Both the position numbers and the translations under genes were made by a program. Below are positions 55,297 through 64,000 of a DNA stretch of 64,000 bases, piece by piece. Every line of letters starts with the position of its first letter. Position 1 is the first letter of the stretch. The notes under the pieces were generated by a model that saw only the letters and a program-made list of their open reading frames with translations, ran no database searches and was not told the DNA's origin. This DNA is from Rhizobium glycinendophyticum (lineage in GTDB: Bacteria > Pseudomonadota > Alphaproteobacteria > Rhizobiales > Rhizobiaceae): assembly GCF_006443685.1 (NCBI RefSeq), contig NZ_VFYP01000001.1, positions 1,426,001 through 1,490,000 of the forward strand, given 5' to 3'.

Positions 55297-56655
55297 TCAC
55301 TTCGCCGCGAGGAAATCGCCCACCTCGAGCAGAACGAATTCGGTATCGTCTGCCTTATCGAGCGCGCGGCCGGCCGAAAAGGGCAGGTTGTTGTCGTTGC
55401 CCACGACGATATGGGTCGGATCGACCACATCGACATTCTCGATGGTGACAAAGGGCATGTCGTAGAAACCGTCACCGCCGCCCTGACGCTTCTTGTTGTC
55501 CGGGTCTTCGATCTTCATCAGGTCGATATAACCGATCTTGCGCACGGCCTTGCCGGCATTCTCGTCTGTCATTTCGATCTTGTAGATCCGCTTGTGCCTG
55601 GCCGGAACGGCGAAGCAGTCGTCGGCCGGTGCCTTCGGATCGGCGCAAGCCTTTTCGGCAACGCCGGCGCCATTGTCGCGCTCGATGACGAGCGCCGTCG
55701 TCTCGTCGATCATGTTGAAGTCACCGATCGCCTCGCCGCCTTCGGAGAGTGGATAAAGCCAGGTCTTGCCTGTCCAGGCCTTGGAGGCGGCGTCGAGTTC
55801 GATGATGCGCAGTGCCGTCAGGCCGTCGGCCTTCTCGACCGAACCGTCTTCGAGATAGAGCGGGCCTTCCAGCAGACCGTAGAGTTTGCTGCCGTCCTTC
55901 GACATCGCCATCCCCTCATAGCCGCCCGAGCGCTTGAGGTTGAAGACCGGCATCTTGGCAGCCGGATTGGCCGGGACGACGAGGGTCGGATTGTCGGGCG
56001 ACTTGACGTCGGTCTCGCCGGCATTGGTGGCGATGACCTCGGTCAGCACGCCCTCGGTGGAGAACTTCAGCACATAGGGGCCGAACTCCTCGCCGACCCA
56101 GAAGCCATCGGCGACAGGCTGGATGGATTCGACGTCGAAGTCCGCGCCCGTCAGATAGCGCTTCTCCGAGCCTTCCATGGCGATCGGGAAGGGGGCCTTC
56201 TTGTCGGAATCGGTCAGGAAGAGGGTGTTTTCGACCTTCACCGTGCCGGCATCCCAATCAAAAGTCAGATGATGTAGCATCAGCATGGCGTCGGTTGAAT
56301 TGATCTTCGAGCCGAAGCCGTTGTCCGACAGGCTCCAGAACGAGCCGTCCGGCATGGCCTTGATGCCGGAGAAGCCCTGGAGCGGCTGCCCGTCGAAGGG
56401 AAGCGAAAGACCGGTCGGCCGCACCCCGTCTTTGCCGGGCACGCTGCCGAGCTCTTCGGCGCGCTTGCGATCGGCGGTGGTGAACTTGCCGGAGGTCTTG
56501 AGATAGGCGGGCGCATCGTCCGGCGCAGCGATGATCGTGTTTGCCGGCAGGATGGCGTGGTTCACCAACCTGGCAGTGAACACTGTCTCGTCGGCAAGCG
56601 CAGACGAGGCGCAGATGAGGAAAAGGGATACGGAAGCGAGAAGGGATTTTTTCAT
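55297..56655 (-). CDS. Phytase-like esterase domain protein, exported
   Basis: A 452-residue secreted protein with a signal peptide (cleavage near ALA-DE). Its single domain matches the phytase-like esterase family: GFSGIKAMPDGSFWSLSDNG, ESIQPVADGFWVGEEFGPYVLKF, GYEGMAMSKDGSKLYGLLEG and IENVDVVDPTHIVVGNDNN resemble propeller blades. I use the ATG at 56655. The likely role is cleavage of phosphate esters outside the cytoplasm. It lies after the cyclase gene on the same strand. Confidence 0.82.
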   Translation of the reverse strand: MKKSLLASVSLFLICASSALADETVFTARLVNHAILPANTIIAAPDDAPAYLKTSGKFTTADRKRAEELGSVPGKDGVRPTGLSLPFDGQPLQGFSGIKAMPDGSFWSLSDNGFGSKINSTDAMLMLHHLTFDWDAGTVKVENTLFLTDSDKKAPFPIAMEGSEKRYLTGADFDVESIQPVADGFWVGEEFGPYVLKFSTEGVLTEVIATNAGETDVKSPDNPTLVVPANPAAKMPVFNLKRSGGYEGMAMSKDGSKLYGLLEGPLYLEDGSVEKADGLTALRIIELDAASKAWTGKTWLYPLSEGGEAIGDFNMIDETTALVIERDNGAGVAEKACADPKAPADDCFAVPARHKRIYKIEMTDENAGKAVRKIGYIDLMKIEDPDNKKRQGGGDGFYDMPFVTIENVDVVDPTHIVVGNDNNLPFSAGRALDKADDTEFVLLEVGDFLAAK

Positions 56656-56768
56656 CGACGTCACCTTGGTTGATGAGGATAACGACGAGAGGGGTTACGG
56701 CCTTTAGATATCAGAGGAATTACGGGCGTACGAAGCTTTGATGACGGCGCAACGGCGATCGTCGAAGA

Positions 56769-57833
56769 TCACTCGGCAGCGCCCGCCGCAAGGCGAGGCG
56801 CAGCGGAGGTCGACATTGGTTTCGCTTGGCGCGCCAGGGCGATGACGCCGATCGGCTGGCCACGGCCGCGCAGCCCGTGCTCGCCCAGATAATCTGCATG
56901 GATGGTGGCCGGCATGGTCATGCGTTGCGCCAGATCCTGCGAGATCAATACGGGGCGCCCAAGCGTACGGCACAGGCTCTCGAGGCGCGCCGTCGTGTTC
57001 ACCGTGTCGCCGAAATAGGCAATCTTGTGGTGGTCGACGCCGATCTCGGCCGTGATGATCTCGCCGCCATGTAGGGCGGCCCGCAGGCGCGGCATCTGGC
57101 CGAACTGGCTCATCCACCGGTCGGAATTGGCTTCGATCTGGTCGATGATATCGAACACACAGCAGATGCATCGCGCATCCCTAATGCCACGCTCCAGAGG
57201 CCAGGTGATGATGACAGCGTCTCCGATATAGTCATCGATCGTGCCGTGATGCCGCCGGACCGGCTCGGCCAGCGCAGTGAAAAGGGCTCCAAGAAACTCC
57301 TGTGTTCGCAGGTCGCCATGTTTCTCGGCAAAAGAGGTCGATCCCACCAGGTCGATGAAGAGGAAGACGCGCTCCTCTCGGACCGGCTTGCGGTAGCGGC
57401 CGGTGAGCAGGCTGGTGAAGATGTCGCTGCCCAGAAGATCGCGGACGCGGAGCACGAAGACGATAGAACCCGTGACCGCGAAGGTGTAGAAGACGACATT
57501 CCAGGGCAGGATGAAGATCTGATGCCAAGTCTCTTCAATGGTGCCCGAAATCTTGAGCAGATATCCGCCGGTGACATAGCCAGCGACCATCAGTCCGTAG
57601 TAGGTCGCAAGCGAAAAGACGAGGAAGGATGGTGTTGCAAGCCCATGCAGCCAGTTCCGGTAGTGCGATAGAAAGAGACGCCGCTCGAAGGCGATGATCG
57701 GCATGGCGATGAAGACGGAAAATATCGCGCCGATATGAGCCCGGCCGCCATAGACGAACAAGCTGTAAGCAACCCCACTCAAGGCAACGGCTGTTACCAC
57801 CAGGCCCCAGAATAACAAGCTGTGCCGTGTCAT
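56769..57833 (-). CDS. Membrane-bound class III adenylate/guanylate cyclase
   Basis: A 354-residue protein with about four to six N-terminal membrane helices (residues 6-130) and a C-terminal class III cyclase domain. The active site is complete: metal ligands Asp161 (FIDLVGSTSF) and Asp205 (YIGDAVIITW), purine-specifying Lys270 and Asp276 (HKIAYFGDTVN), and transition-state Asn279 and Arg283. The Lys/Asp pair points to adenylate cyclase. The start at 57833 follows GGACGG. cAMP-dependent targets are not visible in the window. Confidence 0.88.
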   Translation of the reverse strand: MTRHSLLFWGLVVTAVALSGVAYSLFVYGGRAHIGAIFSVFIAMPIIAFERRLFLSHYRNWLHGLATPSFLVFSLATYYGLMVAGYVTGGYLLKISGTIEETWHQIFILPWNVVFYTFAVTGSIVFVLRVRDLLGSDIFTSLLTGRYRKPVREERVFLFIDLVGSTSFAEKHGDLRTQEFLGALFTALAEPVRRHHGTIDDYIGDAVIITWPLERGIRDARCICCVFDIIDQIEANSDRWMSQFGQMPRLRAALHGGEIITAEIGVDHHKIAYFGDTVNTTARLESLCRTLGRPVLISQDLAQRMTMPATIHADYLGEHGLRGRGQPIGVIALARQAKPMSTSAAPRLAAGAAE

Positions 57834-57998
57834 GAGCCGTCCACCATTCTCGCTTGCAGCAAAGACTGCACCTCGTTGCGATATAGTGGCTTGTTCCACC
57901 TTGTGCCAGACATGCGCTTGCCGGAATTCGAGGCAGGGTGGCGCCAAAATTGATAGCTAGCCAACTTGCCAGGAACGGTGGCCTTCAAGCCGCGACAA

Positions 57999-59681
57999 TT
58001 ACGGCAACCAGACAGGCAGCCCATCTGTGTCCATGCCTTGCACAGCCGCCTCCACACAGGCGGAAAGCGAACCGAACCGCATCTCGCGACCGGACAGGCC
58101 CGGCCCGTAATGGGCATATTTGCCGGAATTGGTCATGATCACCTTGGTCGAGGGTGGGATCAGCGGCTCTGTGATCATGCACCAGCAGGTATCCGTGACG
58201 AAAGTGACCCCAAAGCTTCGGAGCGGCTCGACATCGCCCGAGACCCTTGCCTGCTCCAAAACATGCCGACTGCAGGTGACGATTAGAGCAACAGCCGGAT
58301 GCTTGATCCGGCCGCGACAGAGGCGCCCAAGTGCCGCGATCTCTTCGACGGAGAAGTGAGGATTGCCGAGCGAAACCAGTTGCACGGGACCGGCCGGGGC
58401 ACCGTTCAGCTCCGCCCAGGCCTGGCGCAATTGATCCAGGGTCAACGTGACGACGGGCAGGTCGAGGAGAGCATAGCCGCCACCCGTGATCGCCTCGGGC
58501 GTTACGCCGGCGATATGAAACATCGGCGCAGCAGACGTCGTGGCAAAGGCGGCGCCGAAAGCCTTGAGGTCGTTGAGATCGGGTGCAAACTCAGCGAGCC
58601 CCTCGATAACGGGGATTTCATCCGGCGCCAACGTGCCGATGAGGTAGCCGAGGAGCGGATACAGGCTATCGTCAATATCCCGGAGAGCCGGTAGCCGGAT
58701 GCGCAATGCGGGTAAACGTGCGCTGTCGAGGTGGCAGCCGGCCTTTGGCGCGCGGCCGGTAAGCGCCACGCAGATGTCCAGATAGTCTGGATATTTCATC
58801 GTCCGCGCGCCCAGAACGCTGTTTGCGAAGACGACCGCATTGGATTCCGCCCAGACGATCTGCTCATCGCGCTGAGGTTTGTCGTCGAGCAGATAGGGCG
58901 CGCAGGTGAAGGTCGGCTTGGCGCCCATCGCCACATAGGCGTCCGCCAGCCGGCTCGCCGGCTCCCCGAATTCCGGCGCAATCCCCTGCGCGCGCCACTG
59001 GCGTTGGTCAACGGAAATGGCATTGAGCGTGGTAGGGACTTGCACGCACCCGCCGAGGTCTCTCAATTTTTCCGCAAAGGCGAGGCCACCGGCGCCGGTA
59101 TAGATACAGCCGTCGATATGGGCGCGAGTGATGTCGATGAGTTCTGTGGCACCTTCGATCTCCGCCATGCGCAGCACGATCCGCATGGCAACCGCTGCAG
59201 CCTCGCCCTGTGCACCGGCCAGAATCCCCTCGTCTTCAGGGGACAGCCGAAGCGTGGCAGGCCGCGCCCCACGATCCATTGCAGCGATGCGGACATCGCT
59301 TCTATCCCGAAGAGTTGCGAAATTTTTCTCGCCGACGCAGAGGACGGGGATCGAGCAGCCGAACAACGCCTCCGCCACGATCACGCCGAGTGTAATGATC
59401 GATTCCGGACGTTCGAGCAGGATCGCCGCCGGCCCTTTGTCGTTGAGCAACAATTCGAGGACTACGCCGCTGCCGGAGCAGGACCCCCGGCTGGTCGGAA
59501 TGGCGAGGATGCGACCACGGAGCGACTGCCCGCTTAAGGGATGACGCCGATCGATGACCTCGCCGGTCACCGCATCCACGCCACCCCAGAAGCTGAGGCC
59601 CACATCGCTGAACAGGATTTTGCCTTCCGCAAGACCGGGCACCAGAACCCGGCCACTGATCGTCACGGTGTCATCGGTCAT
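57999..59681 (-). CDS. Aconitase X, fused swivel and catalytic domains
   Basis: A 560-residue AcnX protein. Residues about 1-140 are the small swivelling domain (SRGSCSGSGVVLELL); about 150-560 are the catalytic domain. Conserved cysteines in GGCVQVPTTLNAIS, FTCAPYLLDD and DTCWCM could bind an iron-sulfur cluster. Characterised AcnX enzymes include cis-3-hydroxy-L-proline dehydratase and mevalonate-5-phosphate dehydratase; the former fits bacteria better, but no proline-catabolism gene is adjacent. Its start overlaps the DUF2891 gene by 11 bp. Confidence 0.85.
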   Translation of the reverse strand: MTDDTVTISGRVLVPGLAEGKILFSDVGLSFWGGVDAVTGEVIDRRHPLSGQSLRGRILAIPTSRGSCSGSGVVLELLLNDKGPAAILLERPESIITLGVIVAEALFGCSIPVLCVGEKNFATLRDRSDVRIAAMDRGARPATLRLSPEDEGILAGAQGEAAAVAMRIVLRMAEIEGATELIDITRAHIDGCIYTGAGGLAFAEKLRDLGGCVQVPTTLNAISVDQRQWRAQGIAPEFGEPASRLADAYVAMGAKPTFTCAPYLLDDKPQRDEQIVWAESNAVVFANSVLGARTMKYPDYLDICVALTGRAPKAGCHLDSARLPALRIRLPALRDIDDSLYPLLGYLIGTLAPDEIPVIEGLAEFAPDLNDLKAFGAAFATTSAAPMFHIAGVTPEAITGGGYALLDLPVVTLTLDQLRQAWAELNGAPAGPVQLVSLGNPHFSVEEIAALGRLCRGRIKHPAVALIVTCSRHVLEQARVSGDVEPLRSFGVTFVTDTCWCMITEPLIPPSTKVIMTNSGKYAHYGPGLSGREMRFGSLSACVEAAVQGMDTDGLPVWLP

Positions 59682-60693
59682 GGGTCACCTCGGTGAGCGC
59701 GAGAACAGCGAAGCTGGCGAGCCAGTGTTCGCCCATGTAATCCCCGGCCACGTGCTCCAGTCCGGCAACGAGATGACGGTCTGCGGCATCTCTCAATATG
59801 GTCCGGCGTGGATCGTCCGCAGGCAGCGCTGCAGCAAGCGACCGGAAACACCAGGCGCGACTGAGGTTCAGCCCGTCGAGATGCGCGATCTTGCCATCGG
59901 AGCGATCGGAGACCTCGGGCAGGCAAAATAGCGTCGCTGGATCCTTCGCGGCGATCTTCGGCAGGAAGCGGTCGAACCAGGCTGCGAAGCCTTGCGCCGG
60001 CATCAGGCGGCGCAGACATTCGGCCTCGATCAATGCCGGCGAGAGAAAGTCGTCGCCGGAAGGCTCGCCCCAGGCCGGACATGCTTCGTCAGCGCCGTAC
60101 CAGCGAAACGCCGTATGTTGCAGCAGATCAAGAAGACCATGGTCTGCCATCGCCTCCGCATAGTCGGCGGCGAGCCGAAGCGCGAATGCCGTGTTGTAAT
60201 GCGTCCCCGTTCGCACGGGGTAAGAGGCAATCGGCAGGAAGGCATGGAATCGCTGGACGATGCGCTCTGTCAGCGGTTGCAAGGTCGTTCGCCAGGCGGC
60301 GTGCTCGTGTCCGACGAGCTCCGCTGAAAGCTTCAACAGCCAGCCCCAGCCGTATGGCCTTTCATAACCGCGCGCCGAGGGGCGGTCGAAATAGGCGCCT
60401 TCGCCAGCAACCTTGTCATCAACGATCGTCCAGTCGAAGAGACTGCGGATCGCCTCGGCTTCGGGCAGGTTCGGGAACAGCCGCAAAAGCCGCGCCAGCA
60501 TCCAGTAGCCGTGCACGCAGGAGTGCCAGTCATAACTGCCGAAGAACAATGGATGCAGCTCCGACGGTGTGCCGATGTCTTCAGGCCCTTCCAGTCCGTG
60601 CACGATGTGGTTCGGATATTCTCGCGTCACATGCGAGAGTGCAATCCGGGCAAAGCGCGAAGCGAGATCGGCGGTGAGCGCAGCACCCGTCAT
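59671..60693 (-). CDS. DUF2891 family protein
   Basis: A 340-residue soluble protein that I assign to DUF2891 from the segment HPLFFGSYDWHSCVHGYWMLARLL. Several aromatic- and His-rich helices (RPYGWGWLLKLSAEL, GTHYNTAFALRLA, HLDGLNLSRAWCF) suggest an alpha/alpha-barrel like that of glycan-processing enzymes, but no function is known. The ATG at 60693 follows GGAGGAGAAGCAGGG and overlaps the Rsm22 stop by 4 bp; its end overlaps aconitase X. Confidence 0.78.
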   Translation of the reverse strand: MTGAALTADLASRFARIALSHVTREYPNHIVHGLEGPEDIGTPSELHPLFFGSYDWHSCVHGYWMLARLLRLFPNLPEAEAIRSLFDWTIVDDKVAGEGAYFDRPSARGYERPYGWGWLLKLSAELVGHEHAAWRTTLQPLTERIVQRFHAFLPIASYPVRTGTHYNTAFALRLAADYAEAMADHGLLDLLQHTAFRWYGADEACPAWGEPSGDDFLSPALIEAECLRRLMPAQGFAAWFDRFLPKIAAKDPATLFCLPEVSDRSDGKIAHLDGLNLSRAWCFRSLAAALPADDPRRTILRDAADRHLVAGLEHVAGDYMGEHWLASFAVLALTEVTHDR

Positions 60694-61667
60694 CCCTGCT
60701 TCTCCTCCTGCAGCAGATCGCCCCAATCGGCGCGGCGCAATTCCTTGAACGCGTCGCCGTCGCGTTTGCTGAGCATGAGTTCAGCAACATTGCCGTTGGG
60801 GCGACAGAGCTTGACCCGGCCGACCCCGCCATTGACGCGCGGCGGCACGAGAATGCGCGAAGCCGTCCGCTCGACCGGCTCACGCGAGGCGGCGATGAAG
60901 ATATATTTCTCGTCCTCCCACGGCACCTCTGCTCCCTTCGCAAGCCTGTGCACGCGTGAGCGCGCCACCCGCCTTGAGAAATGGCACCAGTCCGGCGCCA
61001 CGATCGGACAGTTTTCCGAATGGGCGCAAGGGGCGACCAGATGCGCGCTGGTAGCCCTTAGAGTGTCGCGGGCAATAAGGATGCGCTGCCAGCCGGCTGG
61101 TGTGCCCGGCTCGATGATCACAAGCATGCCCTTGGTCAGCGACCACAGTGTCTGCGTGACGCTGGCGATGGTTGTCGGAGGCAATTCATCGAGCACATAA
61201 GCGAGCGTGACGAGGTCTGCGGGGGCGAGTGAGGGGATCTTGGCCGTTATGTCACCCGCCTGCCAATGGCTGGTGACCTGCGAACTGCGGGAGAGCTTTT
61301 CCCCTACGCTGCGAATGGCGCCTGACGCCTCGACCATCTCGGCCGTGCCGAGCGAGGCCCAGGTGTCTGCTGCCGCCCAAAGGGCAGTGCCGGGTCCACA
61401 GCCGAGGTCGATCAGCGAGGTGGGTGCGAAGTCCGGCGCAACCTCCTCGATCATGCCGAGCGCCGCCCGCACGGCGGCAAAGGTGGCGGGCATCCGGGTC
61501 GCGAGATAGGCCTTGGCGGCGAGAGCATCGTCAATGTGAAAGCGCCCGTCGCGCACCTCGCGCCGATAGCGATCGGAGAGAATGGCGCTGGCTTTGGCAA
61601 GCTTCTCCAACGGCTCGCCCGAAAGCATCTGGTCGACGGCCGAGCGCAGGGCGGCGGGCAGTTCCAT
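60690..61667 (-). CDS. Rsm22-like small ribosomal subunit methyltransferase family protein
   Basis: A 325-residue protein of the family that includes mitochondrial Rsm22. It has a methyltransferase fold with the SAM-binding LIDLGCGPGTALWAA (near 85-100). A cysteine-bearing block, CAHSENCPIVAPDWCHFSRR, may bind a metal or Fe-S cluster. A role in ribosome assembly is inferred from the family. It sits 9 bp after the GNAT gene and overlaps the DUF2891 gene by 4 bp. Confidence 0.85.
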   Translation of the reverse strand: MELPAALRSAVDQMLSGEPLEKLAKASAILSDRYRREVRDGRFHIDDALAAKAYLATRMPATFAAVRAALGMIEEVAPDFAPTSLIDLGCGPGTALWAAADTWASLGTAEMVEASGAIRSVGEKLSRSSQVTSHWQAGDITAKIPSLAPADLVTLAYVLDELPPTTIASVTQTLWSLTKGMLVIIEPGTPAGWQRILIARDTLRATSAHLVAPCAHSENCPIVAPDWCHFSRRVARSRVHRLAKGAEVPWEDEKYIFIAASREPVERTASRILVPPRVNGGVGRVKLCRPNGNVAELMLSKRDGDAFKELRRADWGDLLQEEKQG

Positions 61668-61676
61668 GAGGGCTCC

Positions 61677-62159
61677 TCAGCCGCAGCGCGATGCCCATTC
61701 CGGGCGGAGAATTGAGAGATTGACGAGATCGAAGCGGCTTCCGTCGGGGCGCAGGCCTGCTTCGCGTTCAACGCCCTCGTGCAGAAAACCGAAGCGCGCG
61801 TAAAGTCGTGCGGCTTTCGTGTTGTCCTTGACGTGGTGCAGCCACAGCCGATGCGTGGAGGTTTCATTGAACACGTGGCTCAGGACCAGGGGCAGAAGAG
61901 CGCTTCCAAATCCATTTGAAGTTTTCGTCACAATGAACCGCCGCAGACACAAATTGCCTTCCCGACCACCGACGCCGTGCAGCAAAGCCAGCCCCATCTC
62001 CGGATGGACGAGATAAAGCCATGCCGGATCGGCGAGATGGTTGCTGTGTTCGTCTTCCTCGAACCGTCCGACCGTCAGCTCATACCCTGGCAGACGCTCC
62101 GTCTCCATGATGAACGGAATGTCGGCCTCCGTTGCACGGCGCAGGCCGAGCGCCGGCAC
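61677..62159 (-). CDS. GNAT family N-acetyltransferase
   Basis: A 160-residue GNAT acetyltransferase. It starts with GTG at 62159, 3 bp after the rnd stop, with TGGAG upstream. The acetyl-CoA region reads RFIVTKTSNGFGSALLPLVLSHVF, and the C-terminal LWLHHVKDNTKAARLYARFGFLHEG is typical. The substrate is unknown. Its position between rnd and the Rsm22-like gene hints at, but does not prove, a ribosomal or RNA-linked target. Confidence 0.85.
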   Translation of the reverse strand: MPALGLRRATEADIPFIMETERLPGYELTVGRFEEDEHSNHLADPAWLYLVHPEMGLALLHGVGGREGNLCLRRFIVTKTSNGFGSALLPLVLSHVFNETSTHRLWLHHVKDNTKAARLYARFGFLHEGVEREAGLRPDGSRFDLVNLSILRPEWASRCG

Positions 62160-62162
62160 GGC

Positions 62163-63308
62163 TCAGAACTCCACGGCTTCGACGCGCTTGTCGACGAAGC
62201 GCAAGCCAACGCCGCCGGAGATCAGCTTGAGCGCCAGATCGCCGAAAAGCTCGCGGCGCCAGCCCTGCAGAGCAGCCACCTCGGCCTTTTCCCCTTCGGC
62301 GGCGATCTTTTCCAGATCGTCGCTATTGGCGATCACCTTGGAGGCGACGCCGTGCTTTTCGGAGGTGAGGCGGAGCAGCACCTTAAGAAGCTCGACGGCC
62401 GACTGAGTGCCCTCGGGCGCATGGGTGTGGCGCTGCAGATGCGGCATTTCCGATTTGGGCAAGGCAAGCGCGATGTTCACCTGTTCAATGATGGCTGCAC
62501 CCGAGGTCGAACGCTCCCAGCCCTTGGGGATGGTACGCAGGCGGCCGAGCGCTTCCACGTCCTTCGGCTGCTGCTGAGCAATTTCATAGATGGCATCGTC
62601 CTTCAGCACGCGCGAGCGCGGCACATTGCGCGAGCGTGCCTCGCGCTCGCGCCAGGCAGTGACATATTGCATCACGGCAAGTTCGGTCGGCTTGCGGAGC
62701 CGCATCTTCAGCCGCTGCCAGGCCTGGTCGGGATGCAGGTCATAGGTGTCACGGGATTCGAGGATCGCCATTTCCTCGGTCAGCCATTCGGCGCGGCCTT
62801 CCGCCTCCAGTTGGCCCTTCAGCTTCAGATAGACGTCGCGCAGATGGGTAACGTCGGCCAGCGCATAGTCGAGCTGCTTCTCCGACAGCGGCCGACGGCT
62901 CCAGTCGGTAAAGCGCGAGGTCTTGTCGATATGGACGTTCTTCACCTTCTGCACGAGTTGGTCATAGGAGACCGAATCGCCGAAGCCGCAGACCATCGCC
63001 GCGACCTGCGTGTCGAAGATCGGATGCGGGATCAGGTTGCCGAGGTGGAAGATGATTTCGATGTCCTGCCGGGCAGCGTGAAAAACCTTCACGACTGCCG
63101 AATTGGCCATCAGTTCGAAAAAGGGCGCGAGATCGAGGCCCTTGGCCATCGGGTCGATGATGTATTCGTGATCCGGGCTTGCCATCTGGATCAGGCAAAG
63201 TTCTGGCCAGAAGGTCGTTTCGCGGAGGAATTCCGTGTCGATCGTGATGAAATCGGATTGGGCGAGAAGACGGCAGGCCTCCTCGAGCGCGGCAGTGGTA
63301 TCGATCAT
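62163..63308 (-). CDS. rnd: Ribonuclease D
   Basis: RNase D trims the 3' ends of tRNA and other stable RNAs. The 381-residue protein has the DEDD exonuclease motifs (ITIDTEFLRE, AARQDIEII, DYALADVTHLRDVY), a central HRDC domain (REREARSRNVPRSRVLKDDAI) and a longer C-terminal helical region. The ATG at 63308 (MIDTTAALEEACRLL) matches the usual start. It heads a compact operon running to aconitase X. Confidence 0.94.
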   Translation of the reverse strand: MIDTTAALEEACRLLAQSDFITIDTEFLRETTFWPELCLIQMASPDHEYIIDPMAKGLDLAPFFELMANSAVVKVFHAARQDIEIIFHLGNLIPHPIFDTQVAAMVCGFGDSVSYDQLVQKVKNVHIDKTSRFTDWSRRPLSEKQLDYALADVTHLRDVYLKLKGQLEAEGRAEWLTEEMAILESRDTYDLHPDQAWQRLKMRLRKPTELAVMQYVTAWREREARSRNVPRSRVLKDDAIYEIAQQQPKDVEALGRLRTIPKGWERSTSGAAIIEQVNIALALPKSEMPHLQRHTHAPEGTQSAVELLKVLLRLTSEKHGVASKVIANSDDLEKIAAEGEKAEVAALQGWRRELFGDLALKLISGGVGLRFVDKRVEAVEF

Positions 63309-63425
63309 TTCGGCTCGGTCATGGAAAACTAAAGGATCAACCTTAGTTTCCCTTCTGGCCCTGGATGTCAATATGAACGGGTGGCAAAGGGCCGTGAACA
63401 GCCTGTTTGCCGCGGTCGTCCAGCA

Positions 63426-64000
63426 CTATTCGTCGGCAGGCGCTCCCCGCAGGACGACAATGTTCTGCCGGTGCACCTCTTCATAGGGCGCGAAGTAAAG
63501 CGCCGATCCATTGGCGATCTCCGGGGCGATGAAGGATTCCAAGCTCTCGCTATCGAGGCTGGGGTCGTTGATCCGGGCCGTCAGTCGGATCAGGTAGTCT
63601 CTGTTCGAAGCAATCAGCGACGGCGGATAACCACCGGCGGCGATCACCTCTTCGGCGCCGTGATTGGGCAGGATGCGGCGGATCGGCAGTGTCGCCAGCC
63701 GGTCGAGCTCGACGATGTGGCGGGCGACATGCTCCGGCTCAGAGATATAGGTGACGCTGTCCTCCAGCGTATCGCCGGCAAACAGCAGGCCGAGCGAGGG
63801 AAGGAAAAGCACGGTGCCATCGGCGCTGTGGATATCGAACTGCAACAGCTGCACCTCGATATCGCCGACATGCAGAACCGTCTCACCTTCGAAGGTCTCG
63901 GTCGGCATGACCACCGGATTGATCGGCGGGTTCTTGGCGGCCAGAACCTTGCGCTTTTCGATCAGTGTGTCTTTCGTCAGCCGGTTGGACAGGATCGGAC
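63426..64000 (-). CDS. Metallo-beta-lactamase-fold hydrolase, C-terminal part
   Basis: The C-terminal end of an MBL-fold protein whose 5' part lies beyond the right edge; the frame is open to base 64000. Visible family features are FLPSLGLLFAGDTLEDSVTYI (metal-ligand Asp) and ILPNHGAEEVI (metal-ligand His). The N-terminal HxHxDH motif is outside, so the substrate group cannot be judged. Confidence 0.75.
   Translation of the reverse strand, partial: PILSNRLTKDTLIEKRKVLAAKNPPINPVVMPTETFEGETVLHVGDIEVQLLQFDIHSADGTVLFLPSLGLLFAGDTLEDSVTYISEPEHVARHIVELDRLATLPIRRILPNHGAEEVIAAGGYPPSLIASNRDYLIRLTARINDPSLDSESLESFIAPEIANGSALYFAPYEEVHRQNIVVLRGAPADE

Noticed and set aside
53544-55475. Minus-strand open frame of 643 residues opposite ppx
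   Set aside because: It is antisense to ppx and runs across the convergent hairpin; no homology is recognisable.

Overview
The window is a gene-dense, GC-rich stretch of an alphaproteobacterial chromosome, most likely from the Rhizobiaceae (Rhizobium/Agrobacterium/Ensifer group). Support comes from the gene order fabD-fabG-acpP-fabF-mltG-yicC-gmk, the lptF-lptG-lptD-surA-pdxA-rsmA operon, an HdaA-type DnaA inactivator upstream of ppk-ppx, a RopB/Omp25-like outer-membrane barrel, and a choline-sulfatase with its own LysR regulator. I see no rRNA, tRNA, CRISPR array, insertion sequence or prophage. Most of the window is core genome, with small accessory patches at about 22.9-26.6 kb, 33.4-36.1 kb and 55-62 kb.

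Left part (1-20.8 kb). Type II fatty-acid synthesis genes (fabD end, fabG, acpP, fabF) lead into mltG, yicC and gmk. A convergent choline-sulfatase faces them, with its divergent LysR regulator. A NIT-sensor chemoreceptor follows. The minus-strand operon lptF-lptG-lptD-surA-pdxA-rsmA builds the LPS export route and supplies SurA, the chaperone that helps fold LptD. pepA and holC run divergently from it.

Middle (20.8-49.4 kb). This holds an S9 peptidase, a VapBC toxin-antitoxin pair whose toxin gene is frameshifted, an ABC-F ATPase, a broken trypsin-like protease gene, a degenerate GGDEF protein and a second chemoreceptor with a histidine-containing membrane domain, preceded by a coupled small ORF. 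Next come DinB, GST, PEBP, AraC and ndk. A small accessory block has a secreted ricin-type lectin, a lipoprotein, a CGNR zinc-finger regulator and an orphan LivH-like permease. The last two are divergent across a 32-bp palindrome. Then follow the operon for a FolM-like reductase, uvrC, pgsA, moaD and moaE, the RopB-like porin, a GST, RNase T2, a YbhN-like membrane protein, rlmJ, a cytoplasmic molybdopterin oxidoreductase with a Nudix hydrolase, and purM-purN.

Right part (49.4-64 kb). An AI-2E-family exporter, hdaA, ppk and ppx form one plus-strand group linking replication control with polyphosphate turnover. Facing it on the minus strand are a phytase-like esterase, a membrane adenylate/guanylate cyclase, and a tightly packed run (rnd, GNAT, Rsm22-like methyltransferase, DUF2891 protein, fused aconitase-X). 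A partial metallo-beta-lactamase-fold protein leaves the window on the right.

Nothing here is certainly a new system. The best leads are the CGNR/LivH divergon with its palindrome, the Rsm22-DUF2891-AcnX coupling, the histidine-bearing membrane chemoreceptor with its coupled small ORF, and the near-perfect palindrome between lptD and surA. All functions are read from sequence motifs and remembered family features; no searches were run.
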